Source: Drechslerella dactyloides
Taxonomy: Eukaryota > Ascomycota > Orbiliomycetes > Orbiliales > Orbiliaceae
Direction: 5' to 3'
NCBI GenBank assembly: GCA_020064725.1
Contig: JAGTWJ010000008.1
Location: 2,046,001 to 2,110,000 of the forward strand
Length of the DNA stretch: 64,000 nt
Made by a program: the position numbers and the translations under genes. Under the pieces are notes generated by a model. That model had not been told where the DNA came from. It was given only the letters and a program-made list of their open reading frames with translations, and made no database searches. Within the stretch, counting starts at the first letter, position 1; each line of letters starts with the position of its first letter. Shown here one piece after another: positions 10,801 to 22,714 of the stretch.

Positions 10801-13800
10801 TTGATTTGCACAAATTTGCTTGCCTGTGTTTCGACTTGCGAGACTTGATTTGATTTACTGATTCCTAGAAGCATAGCTAAGCTACGTGTGTAATCGGGCT
10901 CACTGCCACTGCTGGGATCCCGTCGAGGGCAAGCGAGTACGAAGCATGGTGAAACGGACGGAAACATACGACAAAATTATACCTGTCGCGAATTTGCATA
11001 TCAGTATTTCTCCGACGTATGTACGCACGATCGTACGAATGATGTTAAGAGGCTGGTCTCCTCGGTCAGAAGGCCGGCCGGGTATATAATTCTAAAAATA
11101 CCTACCTACCATCCAGCCGACACTGCAGGCCTTTAATATCGAATTTACGCGGATATCCCACATGCGCCTGCACACGTCCGGTAGATGATCTGACGACGGC
11201 AACGATGATGACTTAATTCCACACGCATGTTTGCGCTGCCCTGTCTGTACATACATGTAACTATGGCCCGCCGCCGCCGAGGTGCAGTGCACATCGTGGC
11301 TATCTTCACCCCGACCCAGCTAGTCAGGCTGGCTAGCTGACGGCTAGCCGGCCGGATATCATGGCTTGCTGTTAGACTAGACTGTTTCTCTTGCTAAACG
11401 GGCACCCCACGCTCTGGTCGGAATGAAACTCCACTAGCGGAGAGGCTACATGCGTGTATATACAATGTATACTACGGATTCGGTTTTTTTAAATATACGG
11501 ACGGTGAGGTGGTAGTTATACGAGATGTATGCACATACAAGGAGCGCGAATGCGGACTACGCTCGGATCCTATATCCAGCAATTTTTACAAACAAGAAGC
11601 ATATGCATGCGCACTTGTTACCTTGTTTTTTTGGTTTTTGTATCTGCTCTATGTTTGAGTTAACTACGGCTGCGCTGTGTTAACTGGGTCACGTCGTACA
11701 GTGTGCATCGCGCGGTGTTTGGACGCAAGGGTACGGCAGCCCGGACAGAACTCGCGGAGAGTGTCTCGTGAGGGTTCTCCCTGTTGAGCAGGCCAGGGAG
11801 TAACAGACGGCCGGATCGATCAACGAGCGAGGGGAATTACTTAATACCGTCTCGTCAGAAACCGAACCCATGCTCGCCCGGCTGGCTGCCCGAGACCAGG
11901 CCGACTGCTCCGGATTCCCCATGCATCGATCGCGATCGATGCGTGTTTCTGTTTCCTGGCATTAACGACGTGACCGGTAGCTCCATCAAACTTTCGTACG
12001 TGCGTGATGAGACATTTTCAGATTGCATAAGTGCGAAGCTGGAAACGGACGCGAACATCGATTCGATGCTCAGCACGCTGCACTGTTGATTAATATTAAT
12101 CAATTCCTTCCTTTCTCCTTCTCCTGAGCTTCCTTAGCTAGCTTGACGCCTCAGCTTGCGGCTAGCGGGAAGGGAGGGGCCAGCCAGCCAGCCAGCTAGT
12201 CAGTCTCGAGGCAGCTAAATCGCGAGCAATCATGCCAGCTAACGCCGCGGAGATAGTCAAAGACACGACACGGACGGAGCGGCCGCGGGGGGGATCATCG
12301 AGCCAGATACATGCCGGACGGCACGTCAATGTGCGTCTGGACGCCCGTGCAACCACGGATCTCGAAAGCAGAAGCTTTCCTCCCTTCTTGGCTTGGGAGG
12401 TCCGTACGGGACAAGTAGAACCCTGTCCGAGGAGGACAGCTAAGGTGAATCAAGTTGCAGTTGCAAGCAGCGAACAGGTAGCTGTCTCGCTCGCAAGCTT
12501 GTACGTGCCTGAGGAAGCTAAACTCACGCCGCGGAGCGGTCCCATTCATTCGATTCTGTCGTACGGTCAGGGCTGGCCAGCTCGCAAACCACGTAGCACA
12601 AAGGGGTAGCTCGGACCCTACTTTCTCTAATGACGAGCTATAGTTGCGTCCATTCATTAATGCCGCTCCTGAGAACCGCATGTCTTGCAACCTAGGCGTA
12701 CGCGAACCGACAGCTCAGAACATGACAGCAATGCCATTCAGGAGAACTGAATCGCACGAAGGATCGAATGCCATGTATGCTATGTTATAATTAATTTACA
12801 ACTATGCACTCAGCAGCTTTCTCTATCACATACCCCATCCAGCCCAAACCTTACTGCCTCCATGCCGTCGCCATCAATCAGGGGAAGCGACGCCAAGCTT
12901 CTGCTTTTCCGCATTCCACGCGCGCGTGCACGTCCACTGCACCGAGCTCGCGAACAAGCAGGCCAGGCTGAAGCAATGCATGGCCTGGTAAGCTACAGCT
13001 AGTAAGGTATCGTCAGGTCCCCGTTTAGTCCCCGTCCGTCATGGAGGGAATGTGGTCACCGGACCCTCCGGCTCCCCTCATACTCACGTCAATTGATCAA
13101 TGCCTCCTCCCTTCCCTGCTCTCGCTTATAATTACGATGGGCGCTTTAATCCGATGTAATCTGTACGAGAACGCATGAGCTTCATGTTTGCATCTCTGCA
13201 TGAATCGAACCCAAAACGCTGAAATCTCCACAGCTGAGCATGCGCAAGTCACAATATCCGCAGAAACAGGAATTTTTCGAAACACAAATATATTAGCTGG
13301 GGCTGATGTTCAAACTCGATATTATAACGATAACGTTAAGCTATTCATGTAAATGGCCCCGGCAGTTAGTCAGCCGTCAGATATCCCATATTCTCGACTG
13401 GAAAATATGGACGAAGCAAGGACCAGCAAGCTTCAGACACGCGAGAAATGCCTCCTCTTGTTCCGGCATCTTTAGGTTCCCGCTCGTGGGGGTGAAGCCC
13501 GTCGGCCAGCCGAATTGGCGTGATTTTTATAGCATCTATAATGTCGCATTATCGACACGAAAAAGGTCTACAAGTCCATCCATCACACTCATGTCATGTG
13601 AAACGAAACTGCCATTGCTCCGGTATATACACGAGGCATATACCCCTCCTCTCTCCCCTTTCATAGGCATTCTCCTAACGCACCCACTATAGTATGAGGG
13701 TGTGTAGGTTTGTCCGTGGGTGTATGAACCGCATATAGGCAGAGTATCAACCGAACCGACGAGCAGCTCGGTTGAAGCGGCATGCGCGCCTGCACATGTA

Positions 13801-16800
13801 ATATCCATTTCAAGCTGCTTGCTTGAAGCTGCTTCTGCTGCTGCTCTGCAGGATGGAACACATGACCACTCTTCGTGTTCGACCACAGGGAGCTATTGCA
13901 TGCGCGGGAGTAATATCGTTAGCTACAGACTCGCAGCGGACAGGAATCCTTAGAGTGATTTTTACTTCTCCTTACGTTGCGTTCATCAGGTCAAAATATG
14001 ACCCAGACGATCCTTGCAAAGTGCATCCCCTTGCTTACATCGAGTGTGTTTGGCCATCGAGTACGAAGTATGGGTTATTAATATCCCCCGTTCATGCGAT
14101 GCAAGCCAATTGATGACCTTCTCCGCCCAAAACATCGACTACGGCGTGCATCTGGTGACGTCCGCCCGCCAGGAGTGAGTTGGTATTGCCATTTGGACAA
14201 CCGCAGGCGAGAAAACGCTCATAAGATTCCTTCGTTCACGGCCGAACTTGAGGACAGAAAGGCCGGATCATCAATCCTCAATTAGCTGAGGTAGCATCCA
14301 GCCTTGCTTGCTCGCTCGAAGGAATGGCGTTCTCTGATGCCGACATTACAGCCCAATGAAGCGGTATATACGCCGTACTCGTATGTGATGTCTCCACTGG
14401 AGAATAACAGGAGCAAGTAGTACGGCCTGAACTGTGCTCTTCCCCGCAAACTTTGGTGACAGTCTGCTGGGTTCTCCCGCAGCAGCGTAAATCATGCACC
14501 CAATTGTCCATTTCAAAAACCGGGCAGTCAGCAGAGAAAAAGAGTTCCTCATACTTTTACCCCAGAATTTGGGAAATATGCAATTACGGGGCTTCCCATC
14601 AAAGAGAAAAAAGGACGGAGCATCGGATGTGACTGGTGACCGATCCCGAGGACATGGTGCAGCAGCCAACCCCCCCAAACCTACATGAACTTCTGGACGG
14701 ATGGGTCGGTCAGCTTATTGTTGTCTCTACGCCGGTGCCATGTCACAAGGCACACGTTTCTGCTTTCCTGCCTCAAAGGTTCCCCCTTCGATCGAGTCTC
14801 CCTTCGATCTGATCTTTTTTCGGGCTCCGCTCGCCTCGCCTCAATTTTGTTTTCAGGATTTTATATGAGGGATTTCGATGCCCTGCCCGGCATGCAAATG
14901 CAGGTATCAAGCCAACCGTCCGAGACGGGGTTAGGGGCGTGGGAAAGCCACCACTGGCGATCCACGCGCGCGTTTTTGGTCCTATTGATTTCTCCACAAT
15001 TCGCAATCGGGCTTAGCCTTGCGAGCTGGCATGTGGGTAACTGGCTGGGCTGTCGTGGGGGGCGAGCAGGTTGCATGGGGATGCAATGACACCGGAGACT
15101 CGACTGCTTGGCCTGCATTGGCTACGACGTTTGGTGTGTCGTCGCAGAAGCCGAGGCGACGACGGGCCCAATTCTGGCGGTTAGTCAGCAACACAATTCT
15201 GTGTGTGGCCGATGTGTAATGTTTCCCTGCTTTCAGGCATCACGGAGACTCTGGCCTCGTGCACGGCACGGCTTGCGACGCTTGTAATGTAATCGGCCAT
15301 GGTTTAATTGCGTCTTCTCCCTTTTCTTGCATGTGCGGATCGGGTGGCTGCTTCGTCTGTCTGGCAGGTGGTATCGTAGTAATCAGAAGTCTGTAGCGAG
15401 GGCGCGGCTAGCTTGCGGCCACGGTCAGTGTGATCAAGGTCAATAAATCGCTCGTAGTGACGTCTGTCTGGTACATATGCCATGTACCATCCGCCGCGTC
15501 GTGCAGCCTGGCTGGGTGGCAATACGTAAATAGCTCTCAGAGGGCTGGTACTTATTGCTATTTTCATGCCTGCCGTGCGTGTTGGCGTCTGGAACCGTGG
15601 ACTCGAATGGTCTGGTATGCGCATATGCACTATCCGCCTCGAGGTGCGAGCCTCCACGTTGCTCGAGTGCTCTGTAAGAGCGCTTTTTTTGCACATATGT
15701 AACGCAGCCATTAGAATCGACTTTGCAAAAGCGAAACTCCTTGCAAATACGCGGGGAAAGAACGCCTGACATCTTCGGCTGTCGACCGATGGCGCACGGT
15801 TATCCGTCTGCAATTATAATGCGCGTTTGTATTACGATGGACGCACATATGCAGGGTATATCACGAAGCAAGGAGCTGTTGCTGACGAGGCCGACGATCG
15901 TGTCAAACTCTGCGGGTGTGTCCCATTCTGGGGAATGTGCATATGCGCCTCTCAGGAGTTCGAGTGTGGAGGTATCGATCGATCTCGAGCCGAAGGTTCG
16001 TTTATGCAGCTGAGGTTTTGGATATCACAAACAATGCAACCTGCAGCGTATGGCGCACGCATTTTCGGGCCCTCATTCCAGAAGTCGGCTGCTCATGCAG
16101 TGTGACTTGGAAGGGAACGACTGGAATAGGCATATTGCAAGCTTCATGCCGTTCGCCCACACGCTCGCTCTGGTGATGAGGCATTTCAATTGCATCTGAA
16201 TATGGTATGCGATTCCCGTCAGCTCGGCTCGTCGAGAGGTTCCAACAATCTGCTAGCAGGCCAGTTGAGGGTATTATAGGCACCCCGGATACTCACTGGC
16301 ACATGAATATCAGGGTGCCGTCAATCCCACACTCCCAAGTGGTACCGCTTCATGCCATGGATTGCCGAGAAATAGATCGCAAGGCCAAGTGGTCCTCGTC
16401 GATCAGCGGGCCGGGGTTCGTGTTCCTTAGCTCGGCTTCCGTGGCTTCCTGACAGGCCTTGTCGTGTCTTGAATGAATTCAAGCTTCAGCCATGCCCTCG
16501 CACCCATGCTGTGTCGCCTTGTTTCCATGCGCACTGCATTGTCATCGTTACACTCGGCACAGTGATGTACGGACGACGACGAGCAAGTACGAGAGGCATG
16601 TCGCGCGACATGTCCTCCCAAACCCAATCTGACGACGTCCTCGTGAATAGCGATACTTCTTACCTAAAAGTTTGGATTACTCCCCCCACGGTCTGGGGGA
16701 TCGTCGCTCTCACAAGCTTGAGCTTGATCGCAGCTGGGTAGACAGCTCTTGGTGAAGCTTAGCTATACGAGAATCGAATCAGGTAGCTTGGTTCTCGGAA

Positions 16801-19636
16801 TTTGAATCCTTAAACTTTGTCGATGTGATTGGTACAGCGAATGCTAACGGATCTGAGACCTTCGCGCGGCTCTGCGGTTCTGCCGGCACCTACGTTCAAC
16901 TAAAGCACGAACGGGATCGGTACGGCAAACCGGCGGCGCTATATTGCCTCGGAGCAGCTGGCCGGGCGAACGAAAGAATGAACCGCCGCGTCGCGACTGA
17001 GGTGGATAAACTTATTTGCTGGCTGGTGCATCACATCGGCAATTCAGCCCATTGGGAAGGCGACGGGTGTCTCCACTCGAGCTCAGTACACCGTCGAGCG
17101 CAAGCGTCGCCGGCATGCACGTATGTACGGCCAGCAGTGCAACTGCGAACCCCATCTACCGTTCCGTTAGTCACGATGCTAAGGACGCACGTATCAACCA
17201 GGCCTGGTATGATAATTGGAACACGACACGGGATTTCGTTCGTCCATCTAACCTTAACTGTCTAGTCTCGACAACGAGCGCTCGCCATGTTGCGCTATCG
17301 GCGGCCGCCATCATGCCAGCGCTGTTGGCGGATTTGTTCGCTCATTCCTTCCCTCGCTTTGTTTCCCTTCTAGCGTTAATCCCCCACTTTCGCATCTGCA
17401 TCGGCTTCTTCAGCTGCAGCCGAAAATTCCTTCTATGCAGCTTCGGGCTTCTGTTGGTGGGTTAGACTGTCAGGTTGTTGGTTGGTTGGCCCAGGAGGTG
17501 CAAATTGGGGGAAACGCAAGCAAACATGCATGCGTCGCATTGATCCTCGGGCTCCTCTGCATATGCAGTGAAGGAGAAAAAAGGACCCTTCCGCGGGTAC
17601 GGTCTTGCCCGTCAGCCGGCTGGGAGTTGCCGATTTCAATACCGAAAACCATCGAGAAAATTAAACAAACTATATCGTAAAAAAATTTTCCCTTCCACCA
17701 GATGGCGAGATTTAAGGCTGCCAAAGTTGCTTTGCTCGATTAATTTGGCTGAATCCCTTTGCCACCGCCCCGAGGCCCAACTTGGCAGCCGCTCCAACGG
17801 AACGGGCAAGGGCGCTGATGCAATGCAATGCTCATGTTTGTTCAAGGTCAAAAGACCAGCTTTGATGATCGACGGTGCAGCTGGGCGGCCCATGGGGATG
17901 GGTAGCCACTGGCCGAGCTTAACCTCGAGGCTGAAAGGGTACGCCCGAGACGGGCGTGGCTTCTTTCATGGGCTCACGCGGTTTTGGTAAAGTTTAATAT
18001 ACGAGTCCCGAGGAAGCTCGCGGGATGCAGTGGTACTTTGTGGTACATGCTCGTACATCAACTACCCTCGGGACACCGGTAGAAGTGCAATTCGGTTCTC
18101 AGGCTGGCGTGCAGGCGTACGTCTTCCAAGCTCTTTCTAGATTGAGTCTAAATCTCCGCGAATCCGGCCGGTTGGTGGGCTGCTTTGCTCCAGAGAAACA
18201 TGCAGGCAGATGCCTGTCCGGATAATCATAAGAACAAAACTCGGAAGTCTAAGTTCAGCTGGGACGACTGGGGTGCAGGCATATTGATTGGGGAACGATA
18301 TGTCATTACGAGCATAGGACGATAACAAAAATCCGATCCGGCGTTTCAAGGCGTGCCCTCGAGCGGAGAGTTGGAGATGCCGTCTCGGATGGTGGAGATG
18401 AGCTCTTCAAATTCGGCCGGCTCTCGGTCCTATAGGCCAGCGCCCGGCCGTCACATTTGATAAGCAGCGCCCGGGGAGTTTTGGTTGCCTCAAGAACGGT
18501 AGGGGAGAGGACTCCGAGATCCCGGCAATTGATCAGATGTATGCAGGCTTTCCTCTGAGCTGGTAAGCCGAAGCTTGCATTTGATGACTGCCGGGATGCC
18601 GGATCCAAGCCGACTAGCGCTAGCTGCCTCGGGTTGGAGCTTGAGCTCCCAGCTTCTTGCTTGAGGAAATTTGCAAGGGCTCCTAGCAGTGTCGACTCAG
18701 GAGACGAAAACTCCAAGAAACTAGGCCAAAGCTTAGCGGAACGCTATACGAGTTTCTGGAGGAGTCTGATGCGATGTCGTCAAGAGTTGGAGGAGCTTTG
18801 CCTGATGCGTCGTGTGTTCGTGTCGCTACGCACTTTCCGTCGACGGTCAATTGGGAGCTAGAGCTGAGCTCCCTGGGGTGAGGTCCACACGTGAGCCGAG
18901 AGGTAGTTTCCACGACGTAATGGCATCGAATCCGGATGGAGGGGTGCGGGGAAGAGGGGCAGATGTCGACGATGCCGGATTGAAACAGCACGAGAACTCG
19001 AGAGAGGTCTGGAGTCGTTGCAAATGCCCCTCGAGGATAATGTGGCTGGCGTCTAGCGTCTAGCGCGTGTATAGGCGCGATCTTGCTGACAAATCAGCGA
19101 CGCCAGATTTCCAACATGCAACACGATCGCAAATTGCAACCCGCGCCACCACTCCACCGACGCGACACAAGAATTCTGGACAGAGGCGATCGCATCATTA
19201 CGTCGACTGTCATTTGGCTAGATGGCCAACGAGTAGCAAGTTGAGCGTCTGCCCGCTGCGTCTGCGATCTATCGAGCAATCTAGAAACATCTGATCCGCA
19301 GTCTTAGCTGTTGGCAGATGATTACAAATCCTGACGGATCCTGATATATCGATAGTTGGCAGGCGCGGGCGCGCATCAGGCATAAATATGAAGGCACTCA
19401 TTTGATTCTGATATTCAGAAGATATATTCGGGCTTCAAGTGCTCGCGGCCACCCATCTGCTGACGTGATACCGTTCTGTGCTGGCCTTCGCCGCCAATAT
19501 ATACAATACATTACCACTCCTAGGATCCTACTCTAGCACGTGTACGCTCAGGTGTCCGCATATCTATCGATCCTGACCTCAACATTTTGTCCATATTTAC
19601 AAGTATCTGTACACTGAGGCGTCCCCATCAGATAAG
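7888..19636. other. 11.7-kb gene desert
   Basis: The first ~700 bases are T-rich on the + strand and are probably the kinase 3' UTR and terminator. I see no gene in the rest: the longest open frames (for example 9255-9881, 208 codons) are overlapped by equally long frames on the other strand, are rich in Arg, Cys and Ala as expected of random translation, and match no family. The region is full of short CpG-containing tandem arrays and CTAGC or GATCG palindromes. Composition is balanced, not AT-rich, so decayed and RIP-mutated transposons are not an obvious explanation. Non-coding transcripts cannot be excluded. Confidence 0.6.
9754..9869. repeat. CpG tetranucleotide arrays
   Basis: 9754-9774 is an ACGC array with one variant unit. 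9841-9869 is a degenerate TTCG/CTCG array. Both lie inside the gene desert and resemble those near 10260, 43430 and 48310. Confidence 0.8.
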
Positions 19637-20482
19637 ATGCCCAGCTCGCCCCATGCGCCCCTAGATGAATCTGCGGTTCAGCCGGCGGCGGCGCCACCTG
19701 TCAATACTCGAAAGACTGAAATCGCCATCCGGAACCGCCGCCTGATATACCTGCAAAACAACGAAGAATATTTCACCAGAACCGACCATGCCTTCTCTCT
19801 CCCCACGCTCTACGACCAGCTCGTCAGCCGTTTCATGACTGGTCGAGACCGCCGCGACCATGCCGCGGATCCGGCCGCCCAAGCCAAATTCAGCGAAATT
19901 CTCGCCCGAGACCTCGAGCGCGGCGAGGACAGGCTCGAACAGCTGCGGAAACAGCGTGGCGATTCTACCGCTGACGACAGCGAAGATGAAATGGACATTG
20001 AAGAAATAGAAGACGAAAACGGGAACATTATCCGACCGTCCCGCCGTGCATTAGCATCTACCTCCCTCCACTCAATAAGCTCGGTAGCCAATCACACAGC
20101 CGACGAGCATCCGCCAGAAATGGAAACAGAAGACCCTGACGCGCCGCCAGACGCTGAACCCCTCGACGCCGACATCCTACTGCAAGCCGATGCCAACGGC
20201 GAATTCACCACCATCAACTCCCGCGAGGAAGCCTGGGAAATTTGGCGCGAGATCCTCTCGCGGCGCTTCCTTCGCGGCGACGACGAAGATTTCGACTACG
20301 ATTCTGTCGACCGACCCGGCGGCGCCGGCGACCCACATCACCTGATCGAGGTGGAGATCGAACGGGACGGGTGGGAGGAGTACTTTGACGGCGAAGAGGC
20401 GGACGTGTACGTTGAGCGCGATGGGAAGATGTATCTTGGCGAAAGGGTTTTGGAAGGGGAGACGGGCATCCAGGACTTTTGA
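19637..20482 (+). CDS. CCDC97-like conserved protein
   Basis: Single-exon gene, 281 residues, of the CCDC97/DUF2052 family, conserved from fungi to mammals. Vertebrate CCDC97 has been reported as an SF3b/U2 snRNP-associated protein; the fungal role is inferred by analogy. Family hallmarks: an N-terminal block (about residues 28-70) with RNRRLIYL, EEYFTRTDHAF and LYDQLVSRFM, and a C-terminal block (about 195-275) with EEAWEIWREILSRRFLRG, then DDEDFDYDSVD, then EEYFDGEE. Between them lies an acidic linker (DSEDEMDIEEIEDENG) and a low-complexity stretch. There is no signal peptide or membrane segment, which fits a nuclear or cytosolic protein. The ATG is the first in the open frame. Convergent with the PPN2-like gene, with 2.2 kb between the two stops. 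Confidence 0.85.
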   Translation: MPSSPHAPLDESAVQPAAAPPVNTRKTEIAIRNRRLIYLQNNEEYFTRTDHAFSLPTLYDQLVSRFMTGRDRRDHAADPAAQAKFSEILARDLERGEDRLEQLRKQRGDSTADDSEDEMDIEEIEDENGNIIRPSRRALASTSLHSISSVANHTADEHPPEMETEDPDAPPDAEPLDADILLQADANGEFTTINSREEAWEIWREILSRRFLRGDDEDFDYDSVDRPGGAGDPHHLIEVEIERDGWEEYFDGEEADVYVERDGKMYLGERVLEGETGIQDF

Positions 20483-21120
20483 TCGAGAATGTACAGGCAC
20501 AAATACATGAGCATAGGTGTGCACCAGCCTCGGCACCACGGAGCGAAGTACTCGCACTCGCTATTACAGGAAGGGGCTTGGTAGCGCAGCAGAGTGGCCA
20601 TATAGTAGTACAGTGCTTCTTTTTATTTCCGTTCACTTCTTGTAGGTCGATGCATACCATATTTTATGTATATATTAGAGCTCCTGGCATCAAGGTTCAA
20701 TAGTATACGATCTGTTTTTGAATAGCATGCATGCATATATACTACCATACAAATATGTCTACCAGTCACCGGTAGATCCAGATTAATCTCATAATTCACC
20801 AGCCAGTCGGCCGTGCGGGGAGACCAGTTCGGAGGCCTAGAATTATACCCTGGAACGCTGTCAAACTGCGTAATCTGATCTCTGGATGATGTTGAGCCTG
20901 CTTCGAATTCATGCGTTATAGAAGAATACCTGAGAGTCTAGGTTACGGTATCAAATATGGACGTCCTAGTAGACTAGTGCACTTATTCCTACGGTGGCTA
21001 ATACTGTAAGTTTGTACGATGGCAACGGGATATCCAAGAATGGGTAGGATCCTAGGAACCGAACTTCCACCCAGCAGGCTAATAATCAAATTGATATAAT
21101 ATTCGGGAGCATGTGCCAGT

Positions 21121-21232
21121 ATACTAGGACAGTGGTCTCGGGGCCAGCCGTCGCCCGATTTTGTTTTGCCCGCTGGCGGCCACTCCCAGTGGCCGACCCA
21201 GGCAAGTCTGGCCTCGAGACTACTAGGACAGT
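21121..21232. mobile_element. possible MITE-like inverted-repeat element with flanking direct repeats
   Basis: A GC-rich 87-bp segment (21134-21220) ends in 13-bp inverted repeats, GTCTCGGGGCCAG on the left and CTGGCCTCGAGAC on the right, which match at 12 of 13 positions. It is flanked by exact 12-bp direct repeats TACTAGGACAGT (21122-21133 and 21221-21232). An internal hairpin, GGCCACT-CCC-AGTGGCC, lies near 21179-21195. This layout (direct repeat, inverted terminus, core, inverted terminus, direct repeat) looks like a non-autonomous insertion with a target duplication. Twelve bases would be an unusual duplication length for common DNA transposons, so a folded duplication is also possible. 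Confidence 0.4.
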
Positions 21233-22363
21233 AGCTATAAGAGAATTTAAAGACAACATATTTCCCCTCCGGCAATCCGGCTTCGCCGGCCAAAGGACTG
21301 GCTATCAACTGGTTTAAAGGGCCAATACACATAAATATATCGGATAAAAGGATATCTAGATAATTATCATAAGTCTAGTCATTCTCCTGCGATAAAAAGT
21401 TGATATAAGGAGAAATTTAAAATATGCAGATATGATGAAAAATATAATCTCTCGAGAAGATGTATTCCGCCCAGGCCACAAAAAGGAAAATTGATATGTA
21501 TATCCGCGATATCCGTAAACACTAAGAATAAGAGAATGCCCATTTCTAGATCTGCTCACAGGACCAGATCCGAACGTTGATCAGAATTCATAGAAGTATG
21601 AATATCTATGCATGTTCGCAGACGTCTAGACACGCCCGACTTAGGTTTGACACGTACATCAAGCACATTTAATCTCCGTATACTCGTAGAATTCCGGGCC
21701 ACTAGCACCATAATATATGGTTTACAGAGATATCTCTAGATCTGTAGACTTAGCTCGCCCTTCTAGAACGGCGGACCAAGCAAGATCTACTATGTCCTTT
21801 CTATAGGCCCTGGTGACACGTGATTATGTAGTTATAGTTACAAAGCCTCTCGTATGCCGTCTTTTTAACTATTACCGTCTTTGTTTATAAGTTAATCTAA
21901 TTCAGTTGCCGATAAATATTAGGGCAGCTGATAATGACCTGGACGATCGATATCATGTAGCCCGCTCCAAGCTCGGTCAATAAATGCAATACGCTGAAGA
22001 CGGCAACAGGTCGGTGAACATATATACTGACCGAAATTATTTATATACTTGCCTAGGATACTGGTACACTTAAGATATGCAAAGGCTAGGTAGGAGCAAA
22101 CCTCGTCCTTGACCCGTAAACTAAAAAGCATCAATGCACTGCGAGACGGGGAGACGGGTGCATCGCGCCGGATCCTTAGACTAAACATACAGGCTCCTGT
22201 ATACAGCACTGGACCTAAGCATACAGTACAGTCATACGTCCGGTACCGTCTTGTCAAAGCAAACATCTAGACATTAAGGATTACATGGTCTCGGAAACCA
22301 AACCCTCCCTTTCCCGGGGATCCCAGGATTACATGTCCAACTCTATGAAACATGACCGTAATA

Positions 22364-22606
22364 TCAAAGCAAAAACACTGCCAGTGATATACCCAGGATT
22401 AAGTAATTACATATGAAATAGAAGGAAAGACAAAGGAAAAGAGCTATTAAGGGCCAGTACCCTCGCCCTTGAGCCTCATCGTAAGTCTCCTCAGATGCGA
22501 CGTGTGTAAAGCGAAAGAACATAGCCACCCATAACTCCACGCTGATAATCAAGCAACAGTAAGGAAACACCACCAGCCAGGGGATAGCTACCATATGCAT
22601 CCCCAT
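22364..22606 (-). CDS. doubtful small two-helix membrane protein ORF
   Basis: 80 codons from an ATG at 22606. Two hydrophobic stretches, about residues 6-32 and 53-80, are joined by a charged loop containing HVASEETYDEAQGRG. The amphipathic layout is more protein-like than most short frames here. It lies 109 bp beyond the stop of the PPN2-like gene on the same strand, so it would fall within or just after that gene's 3' UTR. I recognise no family, and it sits in AT-rich DNA where hydrophobic frames arise by chance. Confidence 0.22.
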   Translation of the reverse strand: MGMHMVAIPWLVVFPYCCLIISVELWVAMFFRFTHVASEETYDEAQGRGYWPLIALFLCLSFYFICNYLILGISLAVFLL

Positions 22607-22714
22607 CCATCAGAGAAAACACCAGCCCGCCGGATTACCTACATTACCCACACCGCCATCTAATGAATATTACCCCGCCGTCTATAAAATCACGGCCCGC
22701 GCATCTATTACGCC

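Larger units (their letters stand above)
20483..22714. other. AT-rich interval between convergent genes
   Basis: 2.2 kb between the stops of the CCDC97-like and PPN2-like genes. From about 20700 it is visibly richer in A/T (ATATAT, GATATC, TCTAGA strings) than the other intergenic DNA, with a GC-rich inverted-repeat element embedded at 21121-21232 and another short GC-rich hairpin near 21265-21300. It also holds one small hydrophobic frame on the minus strand (22364-22606). It may be the remains of an inserted element. I recognise no transposase or reverse transcriptase. Confidence 0.5.
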
